Positions 22,879 through 31,346 of a DNA stretch of 64,000 nucleotides are shown here, in pieces. The stretch spans positions 62,001 through 126,000 of the forward strand of contig NZ_MRCQ01000009.1 of the NCBI RefSeq assembly GCF_002304005.1. Direction: 5' to 3'. The notes under the pieces are model-generated. The model made no database searches. It worked only from the letters and a program-made list of their open reading frames with translations, and was not told the DNA's origin. The position numbers and the translations under genes were made by a program. The number at the start of each line of letters is the position of its first letter. Within the stretch, counting starts at the first letter, position 1. The DNA comes from Flavobacterium sp. ACN6 (GTDB lineage Bacteria; Bacteroidota; Bacteroidia; Flavobacteriales; Flavobacteriaceae).

Positions 22879-24522
22879 TTATTTGTTTTTCAAGAAGTGG
22901 TTTAATAAAAACGAAGTTGAACTATCATGACTTTTAACAGTCTTGGAGTTAATTTCATCTAAAATCGAATTAGCAAGCTGTTTTCCTAATTCAACACCCC
23001 ATTGATCAAAGCTGAAAATGTTCCAAATTATACCTTGAACGAAAATTTTATGTTCATACAATGCAATTAAAGAACCTAAACTTTTTGGTGTAAGCTTTTC
23101 AATTAAAATGGTGTTGGTAGGTTTGTTTCCAGTAAAAACCTTGAATGGTAATAAATAAGCAGCTTTTTCTGCATCAAGTCCTTGTTTGTCAAATTCCGCT
23201 TGAACTTGTGCGGGAGTTTTTCCATTCATTAAAGCTTCAGTCTGCGCAAAAAAGTTCGACATTAATTTATCATGATGATCTTCGTTTCCGTACAATGGTT
23301 TTACAAATCCGATAAAATCTGTTGGAATTCTTTTTGTTCCTTGGTGAATTAATTGAAAGAATGCGTGTTGTGAATTCGTTCCAGGCTCTCCCCAAATAAT
23401 TGTTCCTGTTTGATAATTAACAGGTTTTCCATCACGGCCAACGCTTTTTCCGTTACTTTCCATAGTTGCCTGTTGTAAGTAAGGAGCTAGTTTTGATAAA
23501 TATTGTGTGTACGGAATCAAAGCTTCACTTTCGGCACCATAAAAATTATTGTACCAAACGCTTATTAAAGCTAAAATTACTGGAATATTTTCGTCTAATT
23601 CTGTTGATTTGAAATGTTCGTCCATTTCGTTTGCTCCAACTAATAATTCGTTGTAATTATCAAAACCAATTGCCAAGGCAATACTTAAACCAACGGCACT
23701 CCAAAGAGAAAATCTTCCTCCAACCCAGTCCCACATCGGGAAAACATTGTCAGGATTAATTCCGAATTCTGTTACTTTTTGAATGTTAGTTGAAACCGCT
23801 GCAAAGTGTTTTGCAATATCTTCCTGAGATGCCGATTTTAAAAACCATTCTTTAATGGTTTCTGAATTTGAAAGTGTTTCCTGAGTTGTAAATGTTTTAG
23901 AAACAATTACAAATAAAGTAGTTTCAGGGTTTAATTTTTTGATTACTTCATTTACATGATCACCGTCAACATTTGAAACGAAATGTAAGTTTAAGTGATT
24001 TTTGTAAAACTGTAAAGCTTCCACGGCCATAACAGGTCCAAGGTCAGAACCACCAATTCCGATATTAACCACATCAGTAAAAGCTTTTCCTGTGTATCCT
24101 TTTCTTTGTCCAGAAATTACTTCTTCTGTGAAGCTTTTGATTTTATTTTTTACTTCATATACTTCAGGAATCACATTTTCTCCATCAACTTTAATCACTG
24201 CCGATTCTGGAGCACGTAATGCAGTATGAAGAACTGCACGGTTTTCTGTTTTGTTAATTAATTCTCCGCCAAAATAATCGGCAATTGCATTTTGTAATCC
24301 AATTGAATTTGCCAATTCTAATAAAAGCGAAATAGTTTCCTGACTGATATTATTTTTAGAATAATCTACTAAAAAGTCATTCCATTGCAAGTTGAATTTT
24401 TCAACACGCGCACTATCTTGTTGAAACAATTCTTGTATTGTGGTTTCTTGAATTGCGTTAAAGTGGTTTTGCAGATTTTTCCACGCTTCAGTCCCTGTTG
24501 GGTTTGTTGTGTTTAAAGCCAT
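22879..24522 (-). CDS. pgi: Glucose-6-phosphate isomerase
   Basis: Interconverts glucose-6-phosphate and fructose-6-phosphate. I use the ATG at 24522 ([20 protein letters not shown]), giving 547 residues, the E. coli-type long form. The sugar-phosphate site is seen as [19 protein letters not shown], then [29 protein letters not shown] (signature 1) and [19 protein letters not shown] with the catalytic His. [10 protein letters not shown] near the end matches signature 2. A -7 match lies upstream at 24555-24562. Confidence 0.96.
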   Translation of the reverse strand: MALNTTNPTGTEAWKNLQNHFNAIQETTIQELFQQDSARVEKFNLQWNDFLVDYSKNNISQETISLLLELANSIGLQNAIADYFGGELINKTENRAVLHTALRAPESAVIKVDGENVIPEVYEVKNKIKSFTEEVISGQRKGYTGKAFTDVVNIGIGGSDLGPVMAVEALQFYKNHLNLHFVSNVDGDHVNEVIKKLNPETTLFVIVSKTFTTQETLSNSETIKEWFLKSASQEDIAKHFAAVSTNIQKVTEFGINPDNVFPMWDWVGGRFSLWSAVGLSIALAIGFDNYNELLVGANEMDEHFKSTELDENIPVILALISVWYNNFYGAESEALIPYTQYLSKLAPYLQQATMESNGKSVGRDGKPVNYQTGTIIWGEPGTNSQHAFFQLIHQGTKRIPTDFIGFVKPLYGNEDHHDKLMSNFFAQTEALMNGKTPAQVQAEFDKQGLDAEKAAYLLPFKVFTGNKPTNTILIEKLTPKSLGSLIALYEHKIFVQGIIWNIFSFDQWGVELGKQLANSILDEINSKTVKSHDSSTSFLLNHFLKNK

Positions 24523-24554
24523 TTTATCTATAATTGAGTTTGTTCTATGAAACA

Positions 24555-24562
24555 CAAAAATA
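24555..24562 (-). promoter_or_regulatory. Probable -7 element of pgi
   Basis: The minus strand reads TATTTTTG, a TAnnTTTG match, 32 bases before the chosen pgi start at 24522. It overlaps the first base of the longer reading, supporting the shorter start. Confidence 0.5.
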
Positions 24563-24655
24563 CTGAAATAACTTTTAAAAGGATAGCGGTTCGAGATTAT
24601 ATAACAATTAGTTACGAAAACGTTTTATGTGATTTATTGTGTTTATGTGTCAAGA

Positions 24656-25192
24656 TTACTCTAGCCTCATTAAATCAAAATACATAAATCTGTGTTTTTC
24701 TTCCTTATCGGAATCCAATAGAAATATGAAATCATTTTTTTGATAAGTAGCAAGTTGTATGGATTTATTATAAGCATCCAAGATTAATAAGCGACAGGCA
24801 GGCTTATGTTCAATAAAAGTCCAGCCTTTTATGAAGTCAAGAAGTTGATGAGATAATCCATTTCCTTTGTAGTTTTTGTCGATTCCCAATCGTGCAATTT
24901 TTACAGCAGGATATTGTCTTATTCTTTTTTCGTTTGGTAATTTAATTTTGCGATGTAATTTATTCCAAATTGAATTTTCGTAACCTAAGTCATTTAGGCA
25001 ATCATTGGAAATTGAAAAGAAAGCAACAACCTTTTGTTGTTCTTTAAATAAATAGGTGTTTGTAATTTTTTCATTTTGAAAATTCTTAGAGTCTTCAAGA
25101 AAAAAATCATTTATTTCGCTGTCCTGACAATCAAAGCCTTCTAAAGTGTCATTATTGTTTAAGATAGAAAATGAAAAATCGGATAAATCCAT
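24656..25192 (-). CDS. GNAT acetyltransferase, TacT-like candidate toxin
   Basis: A 178-residue GNAT-fold protein. The start LEGFDCQDSEINDFFLEDSK (about 17-36) resembles the F-x-C...L-x-x-F-L entry of TacT/AtaT-type toxins. Motif A with the acetyl-CoA loop is KIARLGIDKNYKGNGLSHQLL (about 98-118). The C-terminal half has CRLLILDAYNKSIQLATYQKN, where family toxins carry the catalytic Tyr (FMYFDLMRLE may hold it). It starts 3 bases after the stop of a 51-residue gene, the usual layout of an antitoxin-toxin pair. Ordinary metabolite acetylation remains possible. Confidence 0.8.
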   Translation of the reverse strand: MDLSDFSFSILNNNDTLEGFDCQDSEINDFFLEDSKNFQNEKITNTYLFKEQQKVVAFFSISNDCLNDLGYENSIWNKLHRKIKLPNEKRIRQYPAVKIARLGIDKNYKGNGLSHQLLDFIKGWTFIEHKPACRLLILDAYNKSIQLATYQKNDFIFLLDSDKEEKHRFMYFDLMRLE

Positions 25193-25195
25193 TAA

Positions 25196-25351
25196 CTAGC
25201 CTTTTTTCTGCATGACCTTACTTACTAAAGAAAATATTTTAGCTTTTTTCTCTTCAGAAATTTTATTTGTTTTACTAGAAGATATGGTGTCATTGAATCT
25301 TTTAGATTCGCTGCCTTTTACTACAGGAGTAATTTTAATTGTAGTTGCCAT
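25196..25351 (-). CDS. 51-residue protein, candidate antitoxin partner of the GNAT gene
   Basis: ATG at 25351 opens a 51-codon frame starting MATTIKITPVVKGSESKRF and ending in SLVSKVMQKKG, with TAG at 25196-25198. The protein is basic with a strand-like start followed by a helix (SSEEKKAKIFSLVSKVMQK). I see no certain ribbon-helix-helix. The gap to the GNAT ATG is 3 bases, so the two are co-translated. A -7 element lies 22 bases upstream. The partner relation to the GNAT toxin-like protein is inference from layout. Confidence 0.72.
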   Translation of the reverse strand: MATTIKITPVVKGSESKRFNDTISSSKTNKISEEKKAKIFSLVSKVMQKKG

Positions 25352-25373
25352 ATTATGAGTTTAAATTAGAATG

Positions 25374-25381
25374 CAAAGGTA
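25374..25381 (-). promoter_or_regulatory. Probable -7 element of the small-protein/GNAT operon
   Basis: The minus strand reads TACCTTTG followed by C, a good TAnnTTTG match. No clear TTG is found at -33. Confidence 0.55.
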
Positions 25382-25434
25382 ACTAATTTAGAAATTAATT
25401 AAAAACATTTATTAAATATTTTTCTTACAATTAA

Positions 25435-26055
25435 TCACCAAATCTTCCACCAAGGTTTTTTATTAATCTCAATAGTTTTCTTGGCAGTATTAATTTCAAT
25501 CTTTTTTACAGGCTCAGTTTTGATTTTAGAATCATCAAAAAACAATTCTCCATTTTCGTTCATTCCGATTGGTGACTTTGTTCTTTCTTTCCAAGATTCT
25601 GTCTGCAGTTCGGGAGCTAAAGGTAAATGGATTTTTTTAGCGAACTTTTTTCTCGCATTTTCTATAATTTCTTCTTCCAGATTTGAAGTGGAGTTTTTAA
25701 AAAGTGAAATTGAAATATCGGGTATGTTTAAAAGAAAGATCTGTGTTTTGTCTTCAATTTTCTGAATGTCTAATACTTTGAAATACGTAATAGAGTCTAA
25801 AAGGAAATGACCAATTTTTGCGGAATCAGGATTAAATTTTGATAAATCTTTTGGATGTGCACTTGCGATTAAATATCGTAAATTTCCAGAAATGCCTCCG
25901 CCAATCGAGCTCATATCGGTAAAACCTTTTTCTTGAATTATTTGCCCGATTTTGTACTTTAAAATTAAATCATCAGATAAATTAGTGTCGCGATAATATA
26001 ATTTTAAACCTGAAAAAGTTTCATGATACATTGTTTTAAGACGCGAATTTTTCAT
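25435..26055 (-). CDS. Conserved hypothetical protein upstream of the GNAT operon
   Basis: A 206-residue soluble protein that I do not recognise. Notable segments are MYHETFSGLKLYYRD, MSSIGGGISGNLRYLIASAHPKDLSKFN (about 48-75), and a proline-rich end with KIHLPLAPELQTESWKERTKSPIG and EINKKPWWKIW. The GGGISGNLRYLI loop could be a ligand-binding turn. The true start could be the in-frame ATG at 26031 (MYHETF). It lies 25 bases after a SUKH gene on the same strand, suggesting a pair. Confidence 0.72.
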   Translation of the reverse strand: MKNSRLKTMYHETFSGLKLYYRDTNLSDDLILKYKIGQIIQEKGFTDMSSIGGGISGNLRYLIASAHPKDLSKFNPDSAKIGHFLLDSITYFKVLDIQKIEDKTQIFLLNIPDISISLFKNSTSNLEEEIIENARKKFAKKIHLPLAPELQTESWKERTKSPIGMNENGELFFDDSKIKTEPVKKIEINTAKKTIEINKKPWWKIW

Positions 26056-26080
26056 GACTTCTATTTAGTAGAATTAATTT

Positions 26081-26686
26081 TTAATATCTCCATTTTCGAA
26101 CGATGCTTTTTCCAAATAAATCTTCTGCAATTTCTTCAGTCCATTTTTCTACTTGCTTTTGACCGACTTCGCCGAAAAGATCAGCTTGGGCAAAAATTAG
26201 ACAGCCTTTAATATAATCATCGACATTGCTAAACATTTTTGTTAGGAAAGGTGTAGTGTCGTGATCGAAATAATAGATTTCTTTGGTTTCGTTATGAAAA
26301 CAGAACATATTTCCATTTCCTAAGTAGTCACTAAATGTAATTAAATGGGGCAATGAAATTTTATCTTCTTTTGAGAATTCAGGACCATAAAGATTGTCTT
26401 CTTCCCAAATATCTTTCAACCATATAATATCTTCAAAGCGTTGTAATTCTTCGCCAATGTCAGGAATACCAAAAGTTTTGTAAAAAGTTTTCAATCCATT
26501 TGGAAGAGGAGTTCCTAAGCGCTTTTCTAAATTATCAATCTCCTCTATAGAAATTGGTGCTTTTAGTTCATTACTCCAATTTTCTGCTAAAGATTCAATT
26601 ATTAATTTTGATTTTTTGTCCCAGTCATTATCACCTATTTTATTGAAAGGAATAATAATGTCGCTTTTTAGATTTATTTCGATCAT
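26081..26686 (-). CDS. SMI1/KNR4 (SUKH) family protein
   Basis: A 201-residue protein with the SUKH fold: PISIEEIDNLEKRLGTPLPNGLKTFYKTFGIPDIGEEL (about 43-80) gives the conserved helix and the LP...L..FY...G signature. PHLITFSDYLGNGNMFCFHNETKEIYYFDHD is the central sheet. SUKH proteins are frequent immunity factors against polymorphic toxins, but no toxin gene is nearby, so it could be orphan immunity or have another binding role. Confidence 0.85.
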   Translation of the reverse strand: MIEINLKSDIIIPFNKIGDNDWDKKSKLIIESLAENWSNELKAPISIEEIDNLEKRLGTPLPNGLKTFYKTFGIPDIGEELQRFEDIIWLKDIWEEDNLYGPEFSKEDKISLPHLITFSDYLGNGNMFCFHNETKEIYYFDHDTTPFLTKMFSNVDDYIKGCLIFAQADLFGEVGQKQVEKWTEEIAEDLFGKSIVRKWRY

Positions 26687-26710
26687 GATTTTTTTTGCAA
26701 AAAATTATTC

Positions 26711-27973
26711 TTACAAATTACCAATACTGTCCAATTCTCTTTTCAAAGGTTCAATTTGCTGCATAAAACGAGTTCTGTCATTTCCAGTCAGAGATTCTCC
26801 CGTTGGAAGATTCAATCGAAGTGCATCGACTTGGACACCATTTTTCCAGAAACGATAACATACGTGAGGTCCAGAAGCTAAACCAGTACTTCCCACTAAA
26901 CCAATTGTCTGACCTTGTGTTACACGCTGCCCGCGTCGAACTAGGATTTTTGACATGTGTAAATATTGAGTAGAGTAGGTTCCGTTATGTTTTACTTTTA
27001 CAAAATTTCCGTTACCAGCTGTGTATCCTGTGGTTTCTACAACTCCAGAAGCTGTGGTAGAAATTGGTGTTCCCGTTGGTGCTGCGTAATCAGTTCCCTT
27101 ATGTGCTTTCCAGGTATGCTGTACCGGATGAAATCTATTCATGGTGAATCTAGAAGTGATTCGGCTGAATTTAATTGGTGTTTTTAAGAAGAAATTTTTA
27201 AGTGTTTTTCCTTCATCATCGTAATATTCAATTTTTCCTGAAGTAGTGTCTCTTTCAAAAGGGAAAGCATAAACGATTTTACCTTTGTACTCAAAAAAAG
27301 CGGCTTCCAATTCTTCAACACCGTCATACGTTTTTCCATTTATAAAACGTTCGGTAAAGATTAGTCCGTAACGATCTCCTTTTTTTAATTTAAAGAAGTC
27401 AATAGACCAAGAAAAGACTTTTGTAATTCTGCTTGCTAATGCTGTTTCTACACTTTCATTTCCTAAAGTTTCAGATAATGAACTTTTTAAAACACCGCCA
27501 ATAATTTTTCTTTTTAAAGTAACAGGTTTTATTTTCTTATAAGCTTTAGCGATGCTGTCTCTTAAATCAATAACGTAATAACTTAAAGCGTCTGGCTGAT
27601 AAATAAAAACTTCAAGGTTGTTGGTTTTATTTTTGGAACGTAATAATGTAAAAGGTTTGTTGTAGCGAATACTTCTAACGTTAAAAGAATCTTTTACTTG
27701 CTCTACAATATCGTGTACTTTTTTGTCGCCGATATTTTGACTTTGGATGATCGAGCCAAAAGAATCTCCTTTTGAAATAGTATCATTAACAACATTGAAA
27801 TCTGCGTAATTAAAACCGAATTCTATTTTTTTGGTTTTTGGTTTAGTAATTTTGATTTCTACCTTTTCTTCGGTTTTTTTACAAGAGAAAATAGAAAACA
27901 AGACAATTAAAATTACGACTGCTTTTTTCAAACTTTTTTGGATTTTTGTGGTGAAATTATTCTTCGGTTTCAT
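26711..27973 (-). CDS. M23-family peptidoglycan endopeptidase lipoprotein
   Basis: A 420-residue protein. The start MKPKNNFTTKIQKSLKKAVV leads to a hydrophobic segment with lipobox FSIFSC. A middle domain (about 65-260) is the substrate-binding-like region of OapA/M23 proteins. The C-terminal LytM domain has HKGTDYAAPTGTPI (zinc His and Asp), STQYLHMSKILV and GLASGPHVCYRFWKNG (final His). I start at 27973; the longer frame lies inside the next gene. The chosen start still overlaps the dioxygenase gene's end by 17 bases, so the two are probably coupled. Confidence 0.92.
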   Translation of the reverse strand: MKPKNNFTTKIQKSLKKAVVILIVLFSIFSCKKTEEKVEIKITKPKTKKIEFGFNYADFNVVNDTISKGDSFGSIIQSQNIGDKKVHDIVEQVKDSFNVRSIRYNKPFTLLRSKNKTNNLEVFIYQPDALSYYVIDLRDSIAKAYKKIKPVTLKRKIIGGVLKSSLSETLGNESVETALASRITKVFSWSIDFFKLKKGDRYGLIFTERFINGKTYDGVEELEAAFFEYKGKIVYAFPFERDTTSGKIEYYDDEGKTLKNFFLKTPIKFSRITSRFTMNRFHPVQHTWKAHKGTDYAAPTGTPISTTASGVVETTGYTAGNGNFVKVKHNGTYSTQYLHMSKILVRRGQRVTQGQTIGLVGSTGLASGPHVCYRFWKNGVQVDALRLNLPTGESLTGNDRTRFMQQIEPLKRELDSIGNL

Positions 27974-28898
27974 TTCCCCAATTGGACAATTCTTCTTCGG
28001 TCCACAATTTAGGAAAAAAGATGCGTCTTTGGTATTTTGGATGCATATATTTTTGCCAGTCACTTCCTCCAGTCGCTTCACCATTACCTTTTCCGCTTTC
28101 CAAAATATATTTTCTTGCAGTATTAAGATGCTGCATAACCCAAGTGATATTCACTGTTTTATCGTAGTGACGCATTGCTGCAATTAATTCTGGATTTTGC
28201 TGGTCTTTTTCTGGAAGCTGCGAAAATTTCTGCCAGATATTTTTGGTCTTAAATGTTGCCATCTGTCTCAAAAACTGATCTTTGTATTTGTTTTCGAATT
28301 CCTGAAGCAAATAAGATTTTTGTCCTGTATGATAATCTTTTCCAGCGGCCTGCCAATATAAGTGTTCAAAACTAGTTTCCAGATCTGTGTTTTCGTCAAA
28401 GTTTGCTTTGTATCTGCGATCGGTTAAATTAATAACATCAGTTGATGCAAATTCAATTAATCTATATTGTGCACTTTGAAAACCACTTGCTGGAGTAAGC
28501 GTGTTTCTAAATTTCATGTATTGATCTACTTCCATTCCGTTTTCCATGATGCTGAAAGAATTGGTAAGCATATCAAAATATCTGGTAATTCTAGATAATC
28601 TTTCGCTGAAAAAATCTACCTCAATATTTTCTTTTTCGGCAATTTGATCAATTTCCCACAAAATCATTTTGAAGATTAATTCATTCACCTGGTGATACAT
28701 GATAAAAACCATTTCGTCAGGAAGTGTCGTGCGTTGTATTTGTAAATTCAACAATGCATCGGTTTGAATATAATCCCAATATGTAATTGGTTTAGCCCAA
28801 AGCAATCCTTCTAATTGAACATCAGTTTTTTGATTTATGGCTTGAAATTTAAGATCAATTTCTTTTAAGATTGCTTCAGAATTATCTGTAGGGTTCAT
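27957..28898 (-). CDS. Tryptophan 2,3-dioxygenase family protein
   Basis: A 313-residue helical heme protein. Family pattern: TYWDYIQTDALLNLQ, FIMYHQVNELIFKMILWEID (about 66-85), with a conserved His in the pocket, and FWHxT-like elements including TPASGFQSAQYRLIEFA. Near the C-terminus NITWVMQHLNTARKYI holds the likely proximal heme His. Bacterial TDO opens the tryptophan ring to N-formylkynurenine. The gene starts within the stop of the DUF3108 gene (TAATG), so it is translationally coupled. The rest of the kynurenine path is not in the window. Confidence 0.9.
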   Translation of the reverse strand: MNPTDNSEAILKEIDLKFQAINQKTDVQLEGLLWAKPITYWDYIQTDALLNLQIQRTTLPDEMVFIMYHQVNELIFKMILWEIDQIAEKENIEVDFFSERLSRITRYFDMLTNSFSIMENGMEVDQYMKFRNTLTPASGFQSAQYRLIEFASTDVINLTDRRYKANFDENTDLETSFEHLYWQAAGKDYHTGQKSYLLQEFENKYKDQFLRQMATFKTKNIWQKFSQLPEKDQQNPELIAAMRHYDKTVNITWVMQHLNTARKYILESGKGNGEATGGSDWQKYMHPKYQRRIFFPKLWTEEELSNWGNETEE

Positions 28899-29668
28899 TA
28901 TTTTTTTGCTTTAAGTGGACTTTGTAATCCTTTATATTCATCGAGATCGGCTTTAAGAGAACCTACGGCCAAATCTGCTTTTATTCGAATTGGAACTTTG
29001 TTTATATCGTCTGTTATCCAGAGCGTTAAACTTTCCTTTTCTTTAAATACTCTTCCTGTTTGTACAGAAGGCTTAAATACCATCGTAGAAACCGTCCCAA
29101 ATTTAGTTGTAATATCCTGACGACCTATATATTTTAACTTAAATTTTGTGATTTCTTCATCAAAAAACATGTCAATAGAAATTGCATCACCAGATTTTAA
29201 TTTGTCAATATTTGGATGGTTTCTCAAATAATAAAATGCCGAAACAATATCTTGCACATTTTCAGTAACAATAATCGTTTTTTCTGATTTTCGTTTGTAA
29301 TCTTTTACCAAAACCCTGTTGTCGTTTTGATTGAAAAAACCTTCCTGATTTTTGGTGTAACCTCCTTCGTCAATTTTTCGAACGTAGCGATAAGGTTTTC
29401 CTGTTTCTTTGTCAAAATAGCTTTCATATAAATCTTCAACCTTGAAGAAAAATTTTGACATACCTGTAGTGTAACCTTTTCCAACAGAATGGTATACCTT
29501 TTTGTTGTTTACTGTGGCATCTTTTACTTCAAGAGTTGCATAGCCCGCATTGACAATTCCGTAATGAATTCTAAATTTAAAATATTCGCCAGTATCGAAA
29601 GCGTCCACTTTTTGAGTATCGAACGCCAGTGTTGTTAGTGCTAATATGATGAGGATGAATTTTTTCAT
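28898..29668 (-). CDS. DUF3108 domain exported protein
   Basis: A 256-residue protein with signal peptide MKKFILIILALTTLAFDTQ. The DUF3108 body begins EYFKFRIHYGIVNAGYATLEV and includes HSVGKGYTTGMSKFFFKVEDLYESYFDKETG and LTLWITDDINKVPIRIKADL. The fold is a beta-rich barrel-like lipid-type binder of unknown role. I choose the ATG at 29668 for the signal peptide. The stop TAA shares one base with the ATG of the next gene. A full promoter lies at 29720-29750. Confidence 0.87.
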   Translation of the reverse strand: MKKFILIILALTTLAFDTQKVDAFDTGEYFKFRIHYGIVNAGYATLEVKDATVNNKKVYHSVGKGYTTGMSKFFFKVEDLYESYFDKETGKPYRYVRKIDEGGYTKNQEGFFNQNDNRVLVKDYKRKSEKTIIVTENVQDIVSAFYYLRNHPNIDKLKSGDAISIDMFFDEEITKFKLKYIGRQDITTKFGTVSTMVFKPSVQTGRVFKEKESLTLWITDDINKVPIRIKADLAVGSLKADLDEYKGLQSPLKAKK

Positions 29669-29719
29669 AGTACAATTTTTACATTTCATTATAAAGATAA
29701 ATAAATGCAAATTCTATTC

Positions 29720-29750
29720 CAAATGTACCAAAACAAAAAAACTCAGTCAA
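29720..29750 (-). promoter_or_regulatory. Promoter of the DUF3108 operon
   Basis: The minus strand has TTG (complement of 29748-29750), 20 bases, then TACATTTG (complement of 29720-29727). The TTG falls in the loop of the terminator hairpin at 29737-29766. Confidence 0.65.
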
Positions 29751-29845
29751 AGATGACTGAGTTTTTATGCTATTAACTAACCAAAAAACTATAAATTATG
29801 AAATTTATATCAATTCGGAAGGAAACCACCCCTTCCTGATTTGCG
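29735..29845 (-). ncRNA. Candidate small non-coding RNA
   Basis: A complete -33/-7 promoter (29850-29879) is followed on the minus strand by about 110 bases with no ATG and then a strong terminator. Near its 5' end GGAAGG-GGTGGTTT-CCTTCC (complement of 29817-29836) forms a hairpin, and the 3' end is the terminator stem. It could be a stand-alone sRNA or a leader that normally stops before the DUF3108 gene. No known RNA family can be assigned from sequence alone. Confidence 0.55.
29737..29766 (-). terminator. Terminator of the candidate sRNA
   Basis: ACTCAGTCA (29741-29749) pairs with TGACTGAGT (29754-29762) around AAGA, with flanking A/T runs on both sides. It acts on the minus strand and possibly both. 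Confidence 0.88.
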
Positions 29846-29849
29846 AGTG

Positions 29850-29879
29850 CAAAGATAGATAGAAAGTTCAAAAAACAAA
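29850..29879 (-). promoter_or_regulatory. Promoter of the candidate sRNA
   Basis: The minus strand reads TTTG (complement of 29876-29879), 18 bases, then TATCTTTG and C (complement of 29850-29857). This is a close match to the Bacteroidetes consensus, with no coding start downstream. Confidence 0.65.
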
Positions 29880-29966
29880 TAGCCAAAGTCAAGTTTAACA
29901 TATCATTTGCAAAAAAAGCATCGTTTTTTAGAGAATTGTGCTGTTTTCGATATAAAAATTAACATT

Positions 29967-31127
29967 TTATAGTGTTCCTCTCAATTCTTGCTCTCTCTCA
30001 ATTGACTCAAAAAGGGCTTTAAAGTTCCCTGCGCCGAACCCTTTTGCACCCATTCTTTGAATAATTTCGAAGAAAAGTGTCGGTCTGTCTTGAACCGGCT
30101 TCGTAAAAATCTGCAATAAATAACCATCTTCGTCAGCATCGACCATGATCGCCAATTTCTCAATTTCGTTAATATCTTCTTTCATCATGTCCATATGAAC
30201 ACCTAATCTTTCTGGAATTGCTTGGTAGTAAGTATGCGGAGGAGCCGATAAAAATTCAACACCGCGTGCTCTTAACTGCGATACTGTTGTAATAATATCA
30301 TCAGTTGCAATGGCAATGTGCTGAATTCCAGGTCCACCGTAGAAATCTAAATATTCTTCAATCTGCGATTTTTTCTTTCCTTCTGCCGGTTCGTTGATGG
30401 GGAATTTAATTCTTCCATTTCCGTTTGACATTACTTTACTCATCAATGCAGAATATTCTGTGGTAATTTGTTTGTCATCAAAAGATAAGAAATTCACAAA
30501 TCCCATTACGTCTTCGTAAAATTTCACCCAAGTATTCATTTCGTTCCAGCCCACATTTCCAACCATGTGGTCAATATATTTCAATCCCGTTGGTTCTGGA
30601 TTATAATCAGATTTCCATTCTTTATATCCTGGCAGGAAAATACCATTGTAATTTTTTCTTTCTACAAAAATATGAACGGTTTCTCCGTAAGTGTAAATTC
30701 CAGAACGAATAACCTGTCCAAATTCATCTTCTTCAACAGTTGGTTCCATGAAAGAACGTGCGCCGCGTTTGATCGTTTCTTCGTAAGATTTTGTAGCATC
30801 TTCAACCCAAAGTGCTGCCACTTTTACACCATCGCCATGTTTTTTCAAGTGATCGTTTATTGGAGAATCTGCCGTTAAAGGTGTTGTTAAAACAATTCTG
30901 ATTTTATCTTGTTTCAAAACATACGATGCTTTGTCTTTTACTCCAGTTTCTAATCCGGCATAAGCCAATGACTGATAACCAAAAGCAGTTTTGTAATAAT
31001 GTGCAGATTGTTTTGCATTGCCTACATAAAACTCTACATAATCTGTTCCTAATAATGGAAGGAAATCTTGTGCTCCTTCAAATATTTTTTCTAATCCGTA
31101 TTCTACTGATTTAACTTCTTTACTCAT
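29967..31127 (-). CDS. hpd: 4-hydroxyphenylpyruvate dioxygenase
   Basis: Converts 4-hydroxyphenylpyruvate to homogentisate with Fe(II) and O2. The 386 residues match HPPD. The two vicinal oxygen chelate domains are clear: DYVEFYVGNAKQSAHYYKTAFG near the start and YIDHMVGNVGWNEMNTWVKFYEDVMGF (about 185-210, first iron His). GPGIQHIAIATDDII (about 270, second His) and LLQIFTKPVQDRPTLFFEIIQRMG (iron Glu) follow. It is the downstream partner of hmgA on the same strand, with a 219-base repeat-bearing gap. Confidence 0.96.
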   Translation of the reverse strand: MSKEVKSVEYGLEKIFEGAQDFLPLLGTDYVEFYVGNAKQSAHYYKTAFGYQSLAYAGLETGVKDKASYVLKQDKIRIVLTTPLTADSPINDHLKKHGDGVKVAALWVEDATKSYEETIKRGARSFMEPTVEEDEFGQVIRSGIYTYGETVHIFVERKNYNGIFLPGYKEWKSDYNPEPTGLKYIDHMVGNVGWNEMNTWVKFYEDVMGFVNFLSFDDKQITTEYSALMSKVMSNGNGRIKFPINEPAEGKKKSQIEEYLDFYGGPGIQHIAIATDDIITTVSQLRARGVEFLSAPPHTYYQAIPERLGVHMDMMKEDINEIEKLAIMVDADEDGYLLQIFTKPVQDRPTLFFEIIQRMGAKGFGAGNFKALFESIEREQELRGTL

Positions 31128-31189
31128 GATGTTTATTTGTTTAATCGGTTAATCGTTTATTTGATTTTCCGAAATGTTGTGTTTAGATT

Positions 31190-31340
31190 TTTTTTTAACG
31201 CAAAGGGCGCAAAGATTTTTATTAGTAAGATTTTATAAATCCCGAAGAACGCAAAGCTTTGTGATCTCGTTTGAGTACAACGGCATTAAAATCTTTGTGA
31301 ACTTTGCGAAAAATCCTTTGCGAACTTTGCGGTTAAATTC
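31190..31340. repeat. Inverted word-repeat array (CGCAAAG type)
   Basis: AACGCAAAGGGCGCAAAG and AACGCAAAGCTTTGTG lie on one side. CTTTGTGAACTTTGCG and CTTTGCGAACTTTGCGG lie on the other, in reverse-complement orientation. It separates hmgA from hpd. Confidence 0.75.
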
Positions 31341-31346
31341 GATTAG

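Noticed and set aside
30567-30878. 103-codon open frame opposite hpd
   Set aside because: Lies fully inside the well-supported hpd gene on the other strand and encodes a Phe/Ile-rich sequence with no family.
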